Shown piece by piece: positions 39,750-47,794 of a DNA stretch of 64,000 nucleotides. The position numbers were made by a program, and so were the translations under genes. This DNA is from Bradyrhizobium sp. NDS-1 (GTDB lineage: Bacteria > Pseudomonadota > Alphaproteobacteria > Rhizobiales > Xanthobacteraceae): assembly GCF_032918005.1 (NCBI RefSeq), contig NZ_CP136628.1:3085501-3149500 (forward strand), written 5' to 3'. A model generated the notes under the pieces. That model was not told where the DNA came from. It saw only the letters and a program-made list of their open reading frames with translations, and made no database searches. The number at the start of each line of letters is the position of its first letter. Position 1 is the first letter of the stretch.

Positions 39750-41057
39750 TCAGCTTTCCCCGAACACGCGCTTGAAGATCGTGTCGACGTGTTTGAGGTG
39801 ATAGCCGAGGTCGAACTGCTCCTCGATCTCGGCGTCGCTGAGATATTTCTTTACCTCGGCGTCCTGCTTCAGGAGTTGCAAGAAGTCGCCTTCGCCGCGC
39901 CAGACCGGCATGGCGTTGCGCTGCACCAGCTTGTAGGAATCCTCGCGGCTCGCGCCCTTCTGCGTCAGCGCCAGGAGCACGCGCTGCGAATGCACGAGGC
40001 CGCCGAGGCGGTCGAGGTTCTTCTGCATGTTGGCAGGGTACACCAGCAGCTTGTCGATCAGGCCGGCAAGGCGCACCAGCGCGAAATCGAGCGTCACGGT
40101 CGCGTCCGGGCCCATCATGCGCTCGGCAGAGGAGTGCGAAATGTCGCGCTCGTGCCAGAGCACGACGTTCTCCAGCGCCGGCGTCACATAGGCGCGCACC
40201 ATGCGGGACAGGCCCGTGAGGTTCTCCGACAGCACCGGGTTGCGCTTGTGCGGCATCGCGGAGGAGCCTTTCTGCCCCTCGGAGAAGAACTCCTCGGCTT
40301 CCAGTACCTCGGTGCGTTGCATGTGGCGGATCTCCACCGCGATGCGCTCGACCGAGGCGGCGATCACGCCGAGGGTCGAGAAGTACATCGCGTGGCGGTC
40401 GCGCGGGATTACCTGGGTGGAAATCGGCTCGGGGACGAGGCCCATCGCTTTCGCGACATGCTCTTCGACGCGCGGATCGATCTGCGCGAAGGTGCCGACG
40501 GCGCCGGAGATGGCGCAGGTCGCGACCTCCTTGCGCGCCGCAATCAGGCGCTCCTTGGCGCGCGTGAATTCGGCATAGGCATAAGCGAGCTTGAGGCCGA
40601 AGGTCACCGGCTCGGCATGGATGCCGTGGCTGCGGCCGATGGTCGGCGTCATCTTGTGCTCGAAGGCGCGCTTCTTGAGCGCGGCCAAAACCTTGTCGAG
40701 GTCGGCGAGCAGCAGGTCGGCGGCGCGGGTCAGCTGGACGTTGAGGCAGGTGTCGAGCACGTCGGAGGAGGTCATGCCCTGGTGCACGAAACGCGCCTCG
40801 GGGCCCACGATCTCGGCGAGGTGGGTGAGGAAGGCGATGACGTCGTGCTTGGTCTCGCGCTCGATCTCGTCGATGCGGGCAACGTCGAAGGTGGCGTTCT
40901 TGGCCTTGGCCCAAACCGTCCTGGCAGCCTCCTTGGGGATGGTCCCGAGCTCGGCAAGGGCGTCCGCCGCATGCGCCTCGATCTCGAACCAGATCTTGAA
41001 CCGGGTCTGCGGCTCCCAGATCGAGGCCATTTCGGGACGGGTATAGCGGGGGATCAT
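39750..41057 (-). CDS. purB: Adenylosuccinate lyase
   Basis: 435 residues. Acts twice: SAICAR to AICAR, and adenylosuccinate to AMP. The fumarase-superfamily signature GSSAMPHKRNP is at about 260, with HQGMTSSDVLDT and GRSHGIHAEP earlier. It stands apart from purC/purS/purQ/purL in the same window. Confidence 0.97.
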   Translation of the reverse strand: MIPRYTRPEMASIWEPQTRFKIWFEIEAHAADALAELGTIPKEAARTVWAKAKNATFDVARIDEIERETKHDVIAFLTHLAEIVGPEARFVHQGMTSSDVLDTCLNVQLTRAADLLLADLDKVLAALKKRAFEHKMTPTIGRSHGIHAEPVTFGLKLAYAYAEFTRAKERLIAARKEVATCAISGAVGTFAQIDPRVEEHVAKAMGLVPEPISTQVIPRDRHAMYFSTLGVIAASVERIAVEIRHMQRTEVLEAEEFFSEGQKGSSAMPHKRNPVLSENLTGLSRMVRAYVTPALENVVLWHERDISHSSAERMMGPDATVTLDFALVRLAGLIDKLLVYPANMQKNLDRLGGLVHSQRVLLALTQKGASREDSYKLVQRNAMPVWRGEGDFLQLLKQDAEVKKYLSDAEIEEQFDLGYHLKHVDTIFKRVFGES

Positions 41058-41422
41058 GGGGCGGCTCCAGGAAGGTGGGCGGGTGGCCCAAGGAATGGTC
41101 CGAGGGGCAGGTCCGGCCGGAATGTTTTTTACGCCGTGATTTAACAGAGCAGGGAGGGCGAAACAAACGATCCGACCCCGGAACGGGGTTTGGGGAGGGC
41201 TAATCCACCGCTGGGGGCCGAGCCGGCCGGCCGGTAGTCAAAAATCTGCTGTCAATCACGGATCATTGACTGACAGATATTGAAATCTGTCAGCGAGACG
41301 TGTATATCCGTCTCGGACGCTCCGATTGGGCGTCCCGCGACAAGCCCCGGGAAGCCCGACATCCAAAGCGGATCGGAGGGCAAATTGAAGAACGGGACCG
41401 CGGACGAATGGAGACTTAGACA
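41058..41422. other. Structured 365-base intergenic region between purB and a TetR gene
   Basis: It holds several inverted repeats: ACCCCG-gaa-CGGGGT (41175-41189), GTCAAT-N8-ATTGAC (41251-41270) and directly adjoining CTGACAGAT-N6-ATCTGTCAG (41270-41293), a perfect 9-base stem. The last two could be operators or parts of a small RNA. No convincing protein on either strand. Confidence 0.5.
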
Positions 41423-41524
41423 ATGACGACCGAAATCTTCAATTTGACTGGCGTGATTGGGCATTGGCTCAATGTGCTGGTCGCGCGCCAGATCGCGGCG
41501 CAGGCTGCAAAACTGCCTCATTAA
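41423..41524 (+). CDS. Possible 33-residue small protein
   Basis: ATG to TAA frame with a GGAGA about 12 bases upstream. The product begins MTTEIFNLTGVIGHWLNV and is amphipathic/hydrophobic. Only 33 codons, so chance is possible; listed because it lies in a long gap upstream of the TetR gene. Confidence 0.3.
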   Translation: MTTEIFNLTGVIGHWLNVLVARQIAAQAAKLPH

Positions 41525-41616
41525 CGCATAGGCTTTCCGAAACGACCGGCAAGGGCGCTTCGGAAGCAGCCCTGGTGCCGGGGTAACTGAGCCCTGAACG
41601 GGAACATGGTGCTGGC

Positions 41617-42204
41617 ATGAATGAAGCTGTTGTCTTGACGCCGGAGCGGATCCTCGAAGTCACCGAGGACGTGCTCAGGCGCTTTGGACTTGCCAAGGCC
41701 ACCGTGGTCGACGTTGCCCGTGCGCTCGATGTGAGCCACGGCAGCGTCTACCGCCATTTTCCCAGCAAGGCCTCGCTGCGCGAGGCCGTTGCCAAACGCT
41801 GGCTCGACCGCATCGACGCGCCGTTGCGCGCGATCGTCGAGGAGCAGGGGCCTGCGCCGGCCAGGCTCGATCGCTGGTTGCGCACGCTGTTCGCTGCCAA
41901 GCGTTCGCGTGTCCTCGACGATCCCGAGATGTTCGACACCTATCTGACGCTGGCGCGCGAGGCCTGCGCCGCCGTCAAATGTCACAAGGACACCATGATC
42001 GACCAGATCGGGTCCATCCTGGTCGATGGCGTGAAGCAGGGCGTGTTCGCCGTGGACGACGTCAAGACCACCGCGCGTGCCATCTTCGATGCTACCGTCC
42101 GTTTCCACCATCCGGCTCATGCCGACGAGTGGAGGGACGCCGATCTCTCCGCGCGCGTGGACGCGACACTGGCGCTGCTGCTGCGCGGGCTGAAGGCGGG
42201 ATAG
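41617..42204 (+). CDS. TetR-family transcriptional regulator
   Basis: 195 residues. N-terminal HTH (VTEDVLRRFGLAKATVVDVA ... VSHGSVYRHFPSKASLREAV) and a C-terminal ligand domain. No obvious divergent target; perhaps self-regulating through the dyads upstream. Confidence 0.9.
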   Translation: MNEAVVLTPERILEVTEDVLRRFGLAKATVVDVARALDVSHGSVYRHFPSKASLREAVAKRWLDRIDAPLRAIVEEQGPAPARLDRWLRTLFAAKRSRVLDDPEMFDTYLTLAREACAAVKCHKDTMIDQIGSILVDGVKQGVFAVDDVKTTARAIFDATVRFHHPAHADEWRDADLSARVDATLALLLRGLKAG

Positions 42205-42232
42205 CCCGCCGCGTCTGCTCAGCGCGAACCCG

Positions 42233-42538
42233 TCAAACCCGCGCCTTCTGAATATGCGCGCCATTGTGAGCCTGCGACGAGGACGTCGCGCCTCGCCGCG
42301 CGCGGACGTTCGCCTCGGGCGATGGCACGACCGGGGGACTGTCCGGATATGCATTGACCGCGATTTCGACAGTGTCCTTTGACCGCTTGCGCAGGCGGTA
42401 AAAGGTCAGCTCTTGCTCGAGCATGGGACAGCGGAAGTGAACGACAGCGGTGTCCGGCAGACGACAGAGCTCGTCGATGAGCTCGCCTACTGTGATGATC
42501 GGGGGATGGTCGACGGCGTTGTGATGACCCTTACTCAT
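42233..42538 (-). CDS. Hypothetical protein
   Basis: 101 residues from MSKGHHN. Not recognised. It has a central VGELIDELCRLPDTAVVHFRCPMLEQEL segment and an Arg/Ser-rich, probably disordered tail. No signal or membrane segment. An in-frame start at 42556 would add six residues. Confidence 0.55.
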   Translation of the reverse strand: MSKGHHNAVDHPPIITVGELIDELCRLPDTAVVHFRCPMLEQELTFYRLRKRSKDTVEIAVNAYPDSPPVVPSPEANVRARRGATSSSQAHNGAHIQKARV

Positions 42539-42650
42539 GATCTTTGACTCCTTCACTGCCGTGTTAACCGGAGCCGGACGGTCTCAGTTCCAATCTTGCT
42601 CGCTGGATTGAGAAGCTCCGGAAGACCAGGATACTTCGGCAGCTTTGCTG

Positions 42651-43301
42651 CTAGATCCTCGTCAGCCCGCATGTGGCGGCGAGGCGCACCAGCTGCGCAT
42701 CGGTGCGCGCGCCGGTCTTGGTCTTGATGAGGTAGTGATAGTTCTGCACCGTCTTCACACTGAGATTGAGATGCGCCGCGATCTGCTCGGTGGTCGCGCC
42801 GCCGGCAAACTGGCGCAAAATCTCGATCTCGCGTTCGCCCAGTTGATCCAGCACTGAGCCGGTCGACAGGCTGTCCTCGGCGAGGATATGCGCGATGTCG
42901 TCGCTCATGGCGCGTTCGCCGCGGGCGACGCTGCGGATGGCACCTACCACCGCGGACGGCTCGCTGCTCTTGGTGACGAAGCCGCTCGCTCCGGCGCTGA
43001 AGGCGGCTTTCACCAGCACGGCCTCGTTGTGCATGGTGAAGACGAGGATCCGCGCTCGCGGGCTGCGCGCGCGGATGTTGCGGATCGCCTCCAGTCCGCT
43101 CGCGCCCGGCATCGAGATGTCGAGCACCACGACATCAGGATCATGCGCCTTGAAGGCGCCGTAGGCGTCCGCGGCGTTGTCGGCCTCGGCCACGACATGC
43201 AGATCGCCCTGGCTTTCCAGCACGCGCCGATAGCCTTGCCGGACGATCGGATGATCGTCGACGAGCAGCACGGAGATGCCTGTTGCTGCAACCTCGCTCA
43301 T
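42651..43301 (-). CDS. NarL/LuxR-type response regulator
   Basis: 216 residues. Receiver with Asp61 (VVVLDISMPG) and Lys in FVTKSSEP, then a LuxR-type HTH (LGEREIEILRQFAGGATTEQIA ... VKTVQNYHYLI). Encoded 7 bases after its sensor kinase. Its target may be the divergent five-gene cluster. Confidence 0.94.
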   Translation of the reverse strand: MSEVAATGISVLLVDDHPIVRQGYRRVLESQGDLHVVAEADNAADAYGAFKAHDPDVVVLDISMPGASGLEAIRNIRARSPRARILVFTMHNEAVLVKAAFSAGASGFVTKSSEPSAVVGAIRSVARGERAMSDDIAHILAEDSLSTGSVLDQLGEREIEILRQFAGGATTEQIAAHLNLSVKTVQNYHYLIKTKTGARTDAQLVRLAATCGLTRI

Positions 43302-43308
43302 TCCAACC

Positions 43309-44679
43309 TCACGCGGCGAGCGGAATGGTCGCGGCGACGCTGAGGCCGCCGCGGGCAGGCAGGATAGACAGCGATCCGCCGGTGGCCGCAACGCGCTCGC
43401 GGATGCCGGTCAAACCGAAACCGGCCGACTGCGCGACACGGGCCGCGTCGCCGCCCCCGTCGTCCTCGACCCGGATCAGCAGCGCGTCGTCCTCGCCGGC
43501 GCGGCGCTCGATCCGCAACGAGATCTCCCGGGCCGAGCCGTGGCGCAGCGCGTTGGTCAGGCATTCCTGTGCCACACGATAGGCCGTGGTGGCGGCCGGG
43601 CCCTTGATGTCACTGAGGTCGCCCCTGAGATCGAGCTGGATCGTCGGCCGCGCTGCGCTCTGCGAGCGCCAGCTGTCGACGAGATTGACGAGGCTTGCCT
43701 CGAGACCGAGCTCTTCGGGCAGGGGATTACGCAGACGCCTCAGCGCATCGCGGAGCGAGGCCATCAGATGATGGGTGGCCTGCGAGATCATGCGCGCATC
43801 CTGTGCGATCCCGTTGTCCCTGTTTGCCCTCGCGCTCGCCGTTTCGATCGTGTTGGCGAAGGCGAGGATGGCGGAGAGGTTCTGCCCGAACTCGTCGTGG
43901 AGTTCGCGGGCGAGCGCGCGGCGCTCGTCGTCGCGGATCTCGAGCAGGCGCCGTGTCAGTGCGGCGCGCTGTTCGGTGGCTTCCTCCAGCCGGCCGCCGA
44001 GCGCATCGACGGCGCTGCCGATCATCGCCAGCTCCATGGAGCGGAAGCGCGGCAGTTTGGTGCGATACTGACCGCGCGACATGCGCTGCAAGGCGGTCAC
44101 GATCGTGCGCGCCGGTGCCAGCGCATGCGCGATCGCCAGCGAAGCCAGCAGTGCGATCGCTGCCGCCATCAGAAGCGCGACGTCGATCACGTTGAGGATG
44201 TACTCCCAGGCGAGCGAGATGGCGGCGGCCGCATCCGGCGTCGCGACCACGGTGCCGGCGGAAGCCGCGCGCGGGCTGACTGGCCGCACCGCCTCGGCGT
44301 GGCTGCCGAGGAAGGTCGGCACAATAGCGGCGAACCAGCGCGGCGGCGTCTTGCCTAACCCCTCGCTTTGGCCGCAGAGCGGCTTCTCGAATGCCGCGGC
44401 GGGCTGGAACTCGACGCAGACGCCGGGCGAGATCAGCTTCATCGTCTCCAGGGTGCGCCAGTCCGGAACCGGCAGGAGATGCTCGCGCGCTCTGCTGCTG
44501 CGCAACAAGAGCTCGCGCCAATACAGCGCCTGAAGCGCCTGCGCCACCCGCTGCGCCGAGGCCGCGGTCGCCCGGTCGACGCTGCGATAAGCGTCGAACG
44601 TGGCCCATATGGTTGCCGCGCCAAGGCACAGTGCCACGATGAGCAGCAGACGGGCGACGAGCTGAAGCACAAGGCGCAT
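43309..44679 (-). CDS. HisKA_3-type sensor histidine kinase
   Basis: 456 residues from MRLVLQLV. Two membrane helices (about 8-28 and 160-186) enclose a periplasmic sensor with Cys88 and Cys102. HAMP-like linker, then HisKA_3 with phospho-acceptor His261 (RELHDEFGQNL) and an HATPase domain (GFGLTGIRERV). Pairs with the downstream regulator. Signal unknown; the two periplasmic cysteines could be redox-sensitive. Confidence 0.92.
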   Translation of the reverse strand: MRLVLQLVARLLLIVALCLGAATIWATFDAYRSVDRATAASAQRVAQALQALYWRELLLRSSRAREHLLPVPDWRTLETMKLISPGVCVEFQPAAAFEKPLCGQSEGLGKTPPRWFAAIVPTFLGSHAEAVRPVSPRAASAGTVVATPDAAAAISLAWEYILNVIDVALLMAAAIALLASLAIAHALAPARTIVTALQRMSRGQYRTKLPRFRSMELAMIGSAVDALGGRLEEATEQRAALTRRLLEIRDDERRALARELHDEFGQNLSAILAFANTIETASARANRDNGIAQDARMISQATHHLMASLRDALRRLRNPLPEELGLEASLVNLVDSWRSQSAARPTIQLDLRGDLSDIKGPAATTAYRVAQECLTNALRHGSAREISLRIERRAGEDDALLIRVEDDGGGDAARVAQSAGFGLTGIRERVAATGGSLSILPARGGLSVAATIPLAA

Positions 44680-44696
44680 GCGATCACCCCCAACGT

Positions 44697-44717
44697 TTGG
44701 TAGGCTCAGCCTAACAA
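44697..44717. promoter_or_regulatory. 21-base dyad between the sensor kinase and the channel/kinase cluster
   Basis: Perfect core TAGGCT-C-AGCCTA (44701-44713), extended by TTG/CAA to nine of ten pairs over 44697-44717. It lies 18 bases upstream of the sensor-kinase start and about 150 bases upstream of the divergent operon. A likely binding site for the adjacent LuxR-type regulator. Confidence 0.65.
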
Positions 44718-44864
44718 CGCCGCCGCGCCTTGCCAATCGCAGGGTGTGGCAGGATTGCAGCTCGGGCAAATTTCCCACGCCGGATTGGGCATGGGTCTTT
44801 GGACCGGACGCGGCGGCTTTGATCTAATGGGTAGGGAATAGTTGCAAGCCAGGAGCAGTGCGGC

Positions 44865-45650
44865 ATGAGTTCGATGACAATTGGACCGATCGCGCCGTCT
44901 GCGACCGACCCATCCGAGCGCAGCGCGCTGCTGTTCTGGATGATCTTCACCGGCCTTTCGATCTTCGCTGTCGTGCTGCTGTGGCGCTTCGGCCTGATCC
45001 ACCTGATGTTGACGTCGGATCGAACGTACATTTCGAGCGTCATCGCGTTGCTTTATGTCGTCACCTGCGGCCACTGTTTCCTGCGCACGCGGGCGATTGC
45101 CCGTGAAGGGGCCGCGGCCCGGCGCTGTCGGGCGATGCTGTCGGCTACCGGTGGCAGCAAGGCACTGGAGGCGGGGGCGACCGCGCTGCCGCGCGGCCTC
45201 GTACGCGATCACATCGAGAGCCTGGTGACCAAGGCCGCCGCGCAGGACTACCGGTCGGTCGACCAGACCCTGCTGCTGCGGACGCTCGCCGACCGGCTGC
45301 GCGGCTCCAACGGCTTCGGTGCCTTCGTCTCGGACACGCTGATGAAGCTCGGCCTGCTCGGCACCATCATCGGCTTCATCATCATGCTGGCGCCGATCGC
45401 CGGGCTGGACGCCGCCGACAAGGTTGCGATGCGCTCCTCGATGGGCCTGATGAGCGACGGCATGGCGGTCGCGATGTACACGACGCTCGCCGGTCTCGTC
45501 GGCTCGATCCTGGTCCGTATCCAGTACTACATGCTGGACGCCGCGACCCAGCGGGTGTTCTCGGATGCGGTGGTGCTGACCGAGACCTATGTGACGCCGG
45601 TGCTCGAGCGTCAGGGTGCTGGACTAAAAGGCGCCGGAACCGCGTCATGA
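44865..45650 (+). CDS. MotA/TolQ/ExbB-type proton channel family protein
   Basis: 261 residues. Membrane helices at about 22-44, 53-70, 160-182 and 195-217. The last two (FVSDTLMKLGLLGTIIGFIIML and SDGMAVAMYTTLAGLVGSILV) are the TolQ/ExbB/MotA pore pair, including the conserved Thr in the last helix. The next gene overlaps by 4 bases. Probably the pore of a membrane complex with the next two proteins. First of five close-packed genes. Confidence 0.85.
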   Translation: MSSMTIGPIAPSATDPSERSALLFWMIFTGLSIFAVVLLWRFGLIHLMLTSDRTYISSVIALLYVVTCGHCFLRTRAIAREGAAARRCRAMLSATGGSKALEAGATALPRGLVRDHIESLVTKAAAQDYRSVDQTLLLRTLADRLRGSNGFGAFVSDTLMKLGLLGTIIGFIIMLAPIAGLDAADKVAMRSSMGLMSDGMAVAMYTTLAGLVGSILVRIQYYMLDAATQRVFSDAVVLTETYVTPVLERQGAGLKGAGTAS

Positions 45651-46333
45651 TGGATGATTTCGGACTCTATCCACGCGAGGAGCCGTTCGATCCGCTGGGC
45701 GTGATGCTGTTCAAGGCGCTTCAGGTGATCGCGTTTCTCTTCTTCCTGGCACTGCTCGCGGTCTCCCCGGACGCCAAGGACGGGAAGATCGACTCCAAGG
45801 CCGAGTTCATGATCACGCTCGACTGGCCGGACAACCACCCCGACGATCTCGACCTGTTCGTGCAGGATCCCGCCGGCAACATCGCCTGGTATCGTCACCG
45901 CGAGGCCGGCTTCCTGACGCTCGATCGCGACGATCGGGGCGGGGCCAACGACTTCATCATCGTCGCCGGCAAGAAGATCGCCTCGCCCATCCGCGAGGAG
46001 ATCGTCACCGTGCGCGGCATTCTCGCCGGCGAATACACGGTCAATGTCTCGCATTTTGTCGCGACCACGGGCGAACCGGTCACGGCCAATGTGAAGGTGC
46101 AGAAGCTCAATCCCAAGGCGCAGGTGGTATTCGACAACAAGTTCACGCTCAACCACACCGGCGACGAGAAGACCGCAGTGCGGTTTCGCATCGATGACGA
46201 GGGCAAGGTGACCAACGTGGACCAGCGGCCGAAATCGCTGCTCGAGACGTTCCGCAGCGGCTGGCGCAACGGCGCCGATCTCGACCCGAGGACCGGTGTG
46301 AGCAGGAACCCCGTGAGGATACGCCGTGACTAG
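45647..46333 (+). CDS. Single-helix protein with periplasmic beta domain (TolR-position partner)
   Basis: 228 residues. One membrane helix (about 18-42) followed by a large periplasmic part. MITLDWPDNHPDDLDLFVQDPAGNIAWY resembles DUF2135/YfaP-like beta-sandwich starts. It takes the genetic place of TolR/ExbD after a TolQ-like gene, but its periplasmic part is different. Probably forms the stator partner of the upstream channel. Function inferred. Confidence 0.6.
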   Translation: MMDDFGLYPREEPFDPLGVMLFKALQVIAFLFFLALLAVSPDAKDGKIDSKAEFMITLDWPDNHPDDLDLFVQDPAGNIAWYRHREAGFLTLDRDDRGGANDFIIVAGKKIASPIREEIVTVRGILAGEYTVNVSHFVATTGEPVTANVKVQKLNPKAQVVFDNKFTLNHTGDEKTAVRFRIDDEGKVTNVDQRPKSLLETFRSGWRNGADLDPRTGVSRNPVRIRRD

Positions 46334-46931
46334 CTTGCAGACGGTCATCCTGACGTTGTCGGTCGCCTACGCCGTCATCGGCGCGCTACTGCTGGTCGTG
46401 CTGGTTTATGCGCGGCTGCACTGGTCTCTGAAGGCGGTCGCGGTGGTCGTGACCAGCGCCTTCTACGTCGTCAGCTTCGGCGAGATGCGCGGGCTGCTCG
46501 GCTGGGCCAGCTCCGACCGGCTGCCGACGACCTTCAAGCTGCTGAAGGCCCGCATCGTCGAGCCGCATTCGCTTCAGGGCGATCCCGGCTCGATCTATCT
46601 GTGGGTCGAGCAGCTCGATGAGGACAATCGCCCGAGCGGCATCCCGCGGGCCTTCCGCGTGCCCTACAACGACAGGCTCGCCGACAAGACCCATGCGGCG
46701 GAGAACGAGATCGCTCTGGGAAATCCGCAAGGCGGCCGTGCCGCGGATTTCGGCGGGGGCGATGGCAGCCTCATCGATTTGGTCCGCGAATATGTGACGC
46801 CCAAGACGATCCTGGAGACGACCGGCGGCGATTCCTCGACCGGTGAGTTCATGGCCCCGCCGGCCGGGGCACAAGGCGCGGTGTTCACCCCGCTGCCACC
46901 GCCCCGGATGCCCCCGAAGGACGAGCAATAG
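46326..46931 (+). CDS. Two-helix membrane protein of the channel/kinase cluster
   Basis: 201 residues, GTG start overlapping the upstream gene by 8 bases. Two membrane helices (7-28, 34-54), then a soluble domain and a Pro-rich end (FTPLPPPRMPPKDEQ). Not recognised by family. The overlap makes co-translation with the first two proteins likely. Confidence 0.65.
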   Translation: MTSLQTVILTLSVAYAVIGALLLVVLVYARLHWSLKAVAVVVTSAFYVVSFGEMRGLLGWASSDRLPTTFKLLKARIVEPHSLQGDPGSIYLWVEQLDEDNRPSGIPRAFRVPYNDRLADKTHAAENEIALGNPQGGRAADFGGGDGSLIDLVREYVTPKTILETTGGDSSTGEFMAPPAGAQGAVFTPLPPPRMPPKDEQ

Positions 46932-46997
46932 GCTCTTCACCATCGTGACGGCGGCGCGCTGGTAAAGCGCGCGGCGCTGGCGCATCTTCTTGACCTC

Positions 46998-47036
46998 CCT
47001 CAATTGGGCCTTATCGGCCTTCAATATGAATTGAGG
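46998..47036. promoter_or_regulatory. Inverted repeat in the leader of the metallophosphoesterase gene
   Basis: CCTCAATT (46998-47005) and AATTGAGG (47029-47036) flank 23 bases. It ends just before the GGAGGG ribosome site, so it could mask it or serve as an operator. Confidence 0.35.
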
Positions 47037-47048
47037 GGTGGAGGGTGC

Positions 47049-47789
47049 GTGCTCCTAGCTGTTTTTTCCGATATTCACGGCAACAGGCAGGCCTTCGAGG
47101 CCTGCCTGAAGGTTGCCCGTGCGAAGGGCGCGGAGCGGTTCGTCCTGCTCGGCGATTTCGTCGGCTATGGCGCCGATCCCGAATGGGTGGTGGACACCAC
47201 TATCGAGCTGGTGGCCCAGGGTGCCGTGGCCGTGCGCGGCAATCACGACCAGGCGGTCAATTCCTCGGCGGAGACCATGAACGCCGAGGCGCAGGTCGCG
47301 ATCGAGTGGACCCGCGGGCGGCTTGACACCGCGCAGCGTCGGTTCCTGACCGAATTGCCGATGCTGGTAGAGGACGGCGATCGTCTCTTCGTGCATGCGG
47401 AAGCCTCTCACCCGCAGCGATGGCACTACGTCCGCTCCACGGTCGATGCCGCCAAGAGCCTGATCGCGACGCGCGCTCACGTCACGTTCTGCGGTCATGT
47501 CCATCGTCCTGCGCTCTATTCGATGTCGGTGACGGCGAAGATGACGAGCTTCGTGCCGAAGGCCGACGTCCCGGTGCAGCTCCTGCGCGGACGGCAATGG
47601 CTCGCCGTGCTCGGCTCGGTCGGCCAGCCCCGCGACGGCGATCCGTCGGCAGCCTTCGTCTTGTTCGATACCGAATCGTGCCAGATCACCTATTGCCGCG
47701 CGCCTTATGACGTCGAGACTGCGGCGGGCAGGATCCGCGACAACGGCCTGCCGCGCTGGCTTGCCGACCGCCTGTCGCAGGGGCGCTGA
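47049..47789 (+). CDS. Calcineurin-like metallophosphoesterase
   Basis: 246 residues from a GTG at 47049 preceded by GGAGGG. All metal motifs are present: SDIHGN, GDFVGYGADP, GNHD, and CGHVHRP. The size and layout match PPP-like or YfcE-like soluble phosphatases. It ends 5 bases before a Ser/Thr kinase gene, so the two are likely a phosphatase/kinase pair. Confidence 0.9.
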   Translation: MLLAVFSDIHGNRQAFEACLKVARAKGAERFVLLGDFVGYGADPEWVVDTTIELVAQGAVAVRGNHDQAVNSSAETMNAEAQVAIEWTRGRLDTAQRRFLTELPMLVEDGDRLFVHAEASHPQRWHYVRSTVDAAKSLIATRAHVTFCGHVHRPALYSMSVTAKMTSFVPKADVPVQLLRGRQWLAVLGSVGQPRDGDPSAAFVLFDTESCQITYCRAPYDVETAAGRIRDNGLPRWLADRLSQGR

Positions 47790-47794
47790 CGGCC

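Noticed and set aside
39747..41144. 465-codon plus-strand frame opposite purB
   Set aside because: It mirrors purB, whose GSSAMPHKRNP signature fixes the coding strand.
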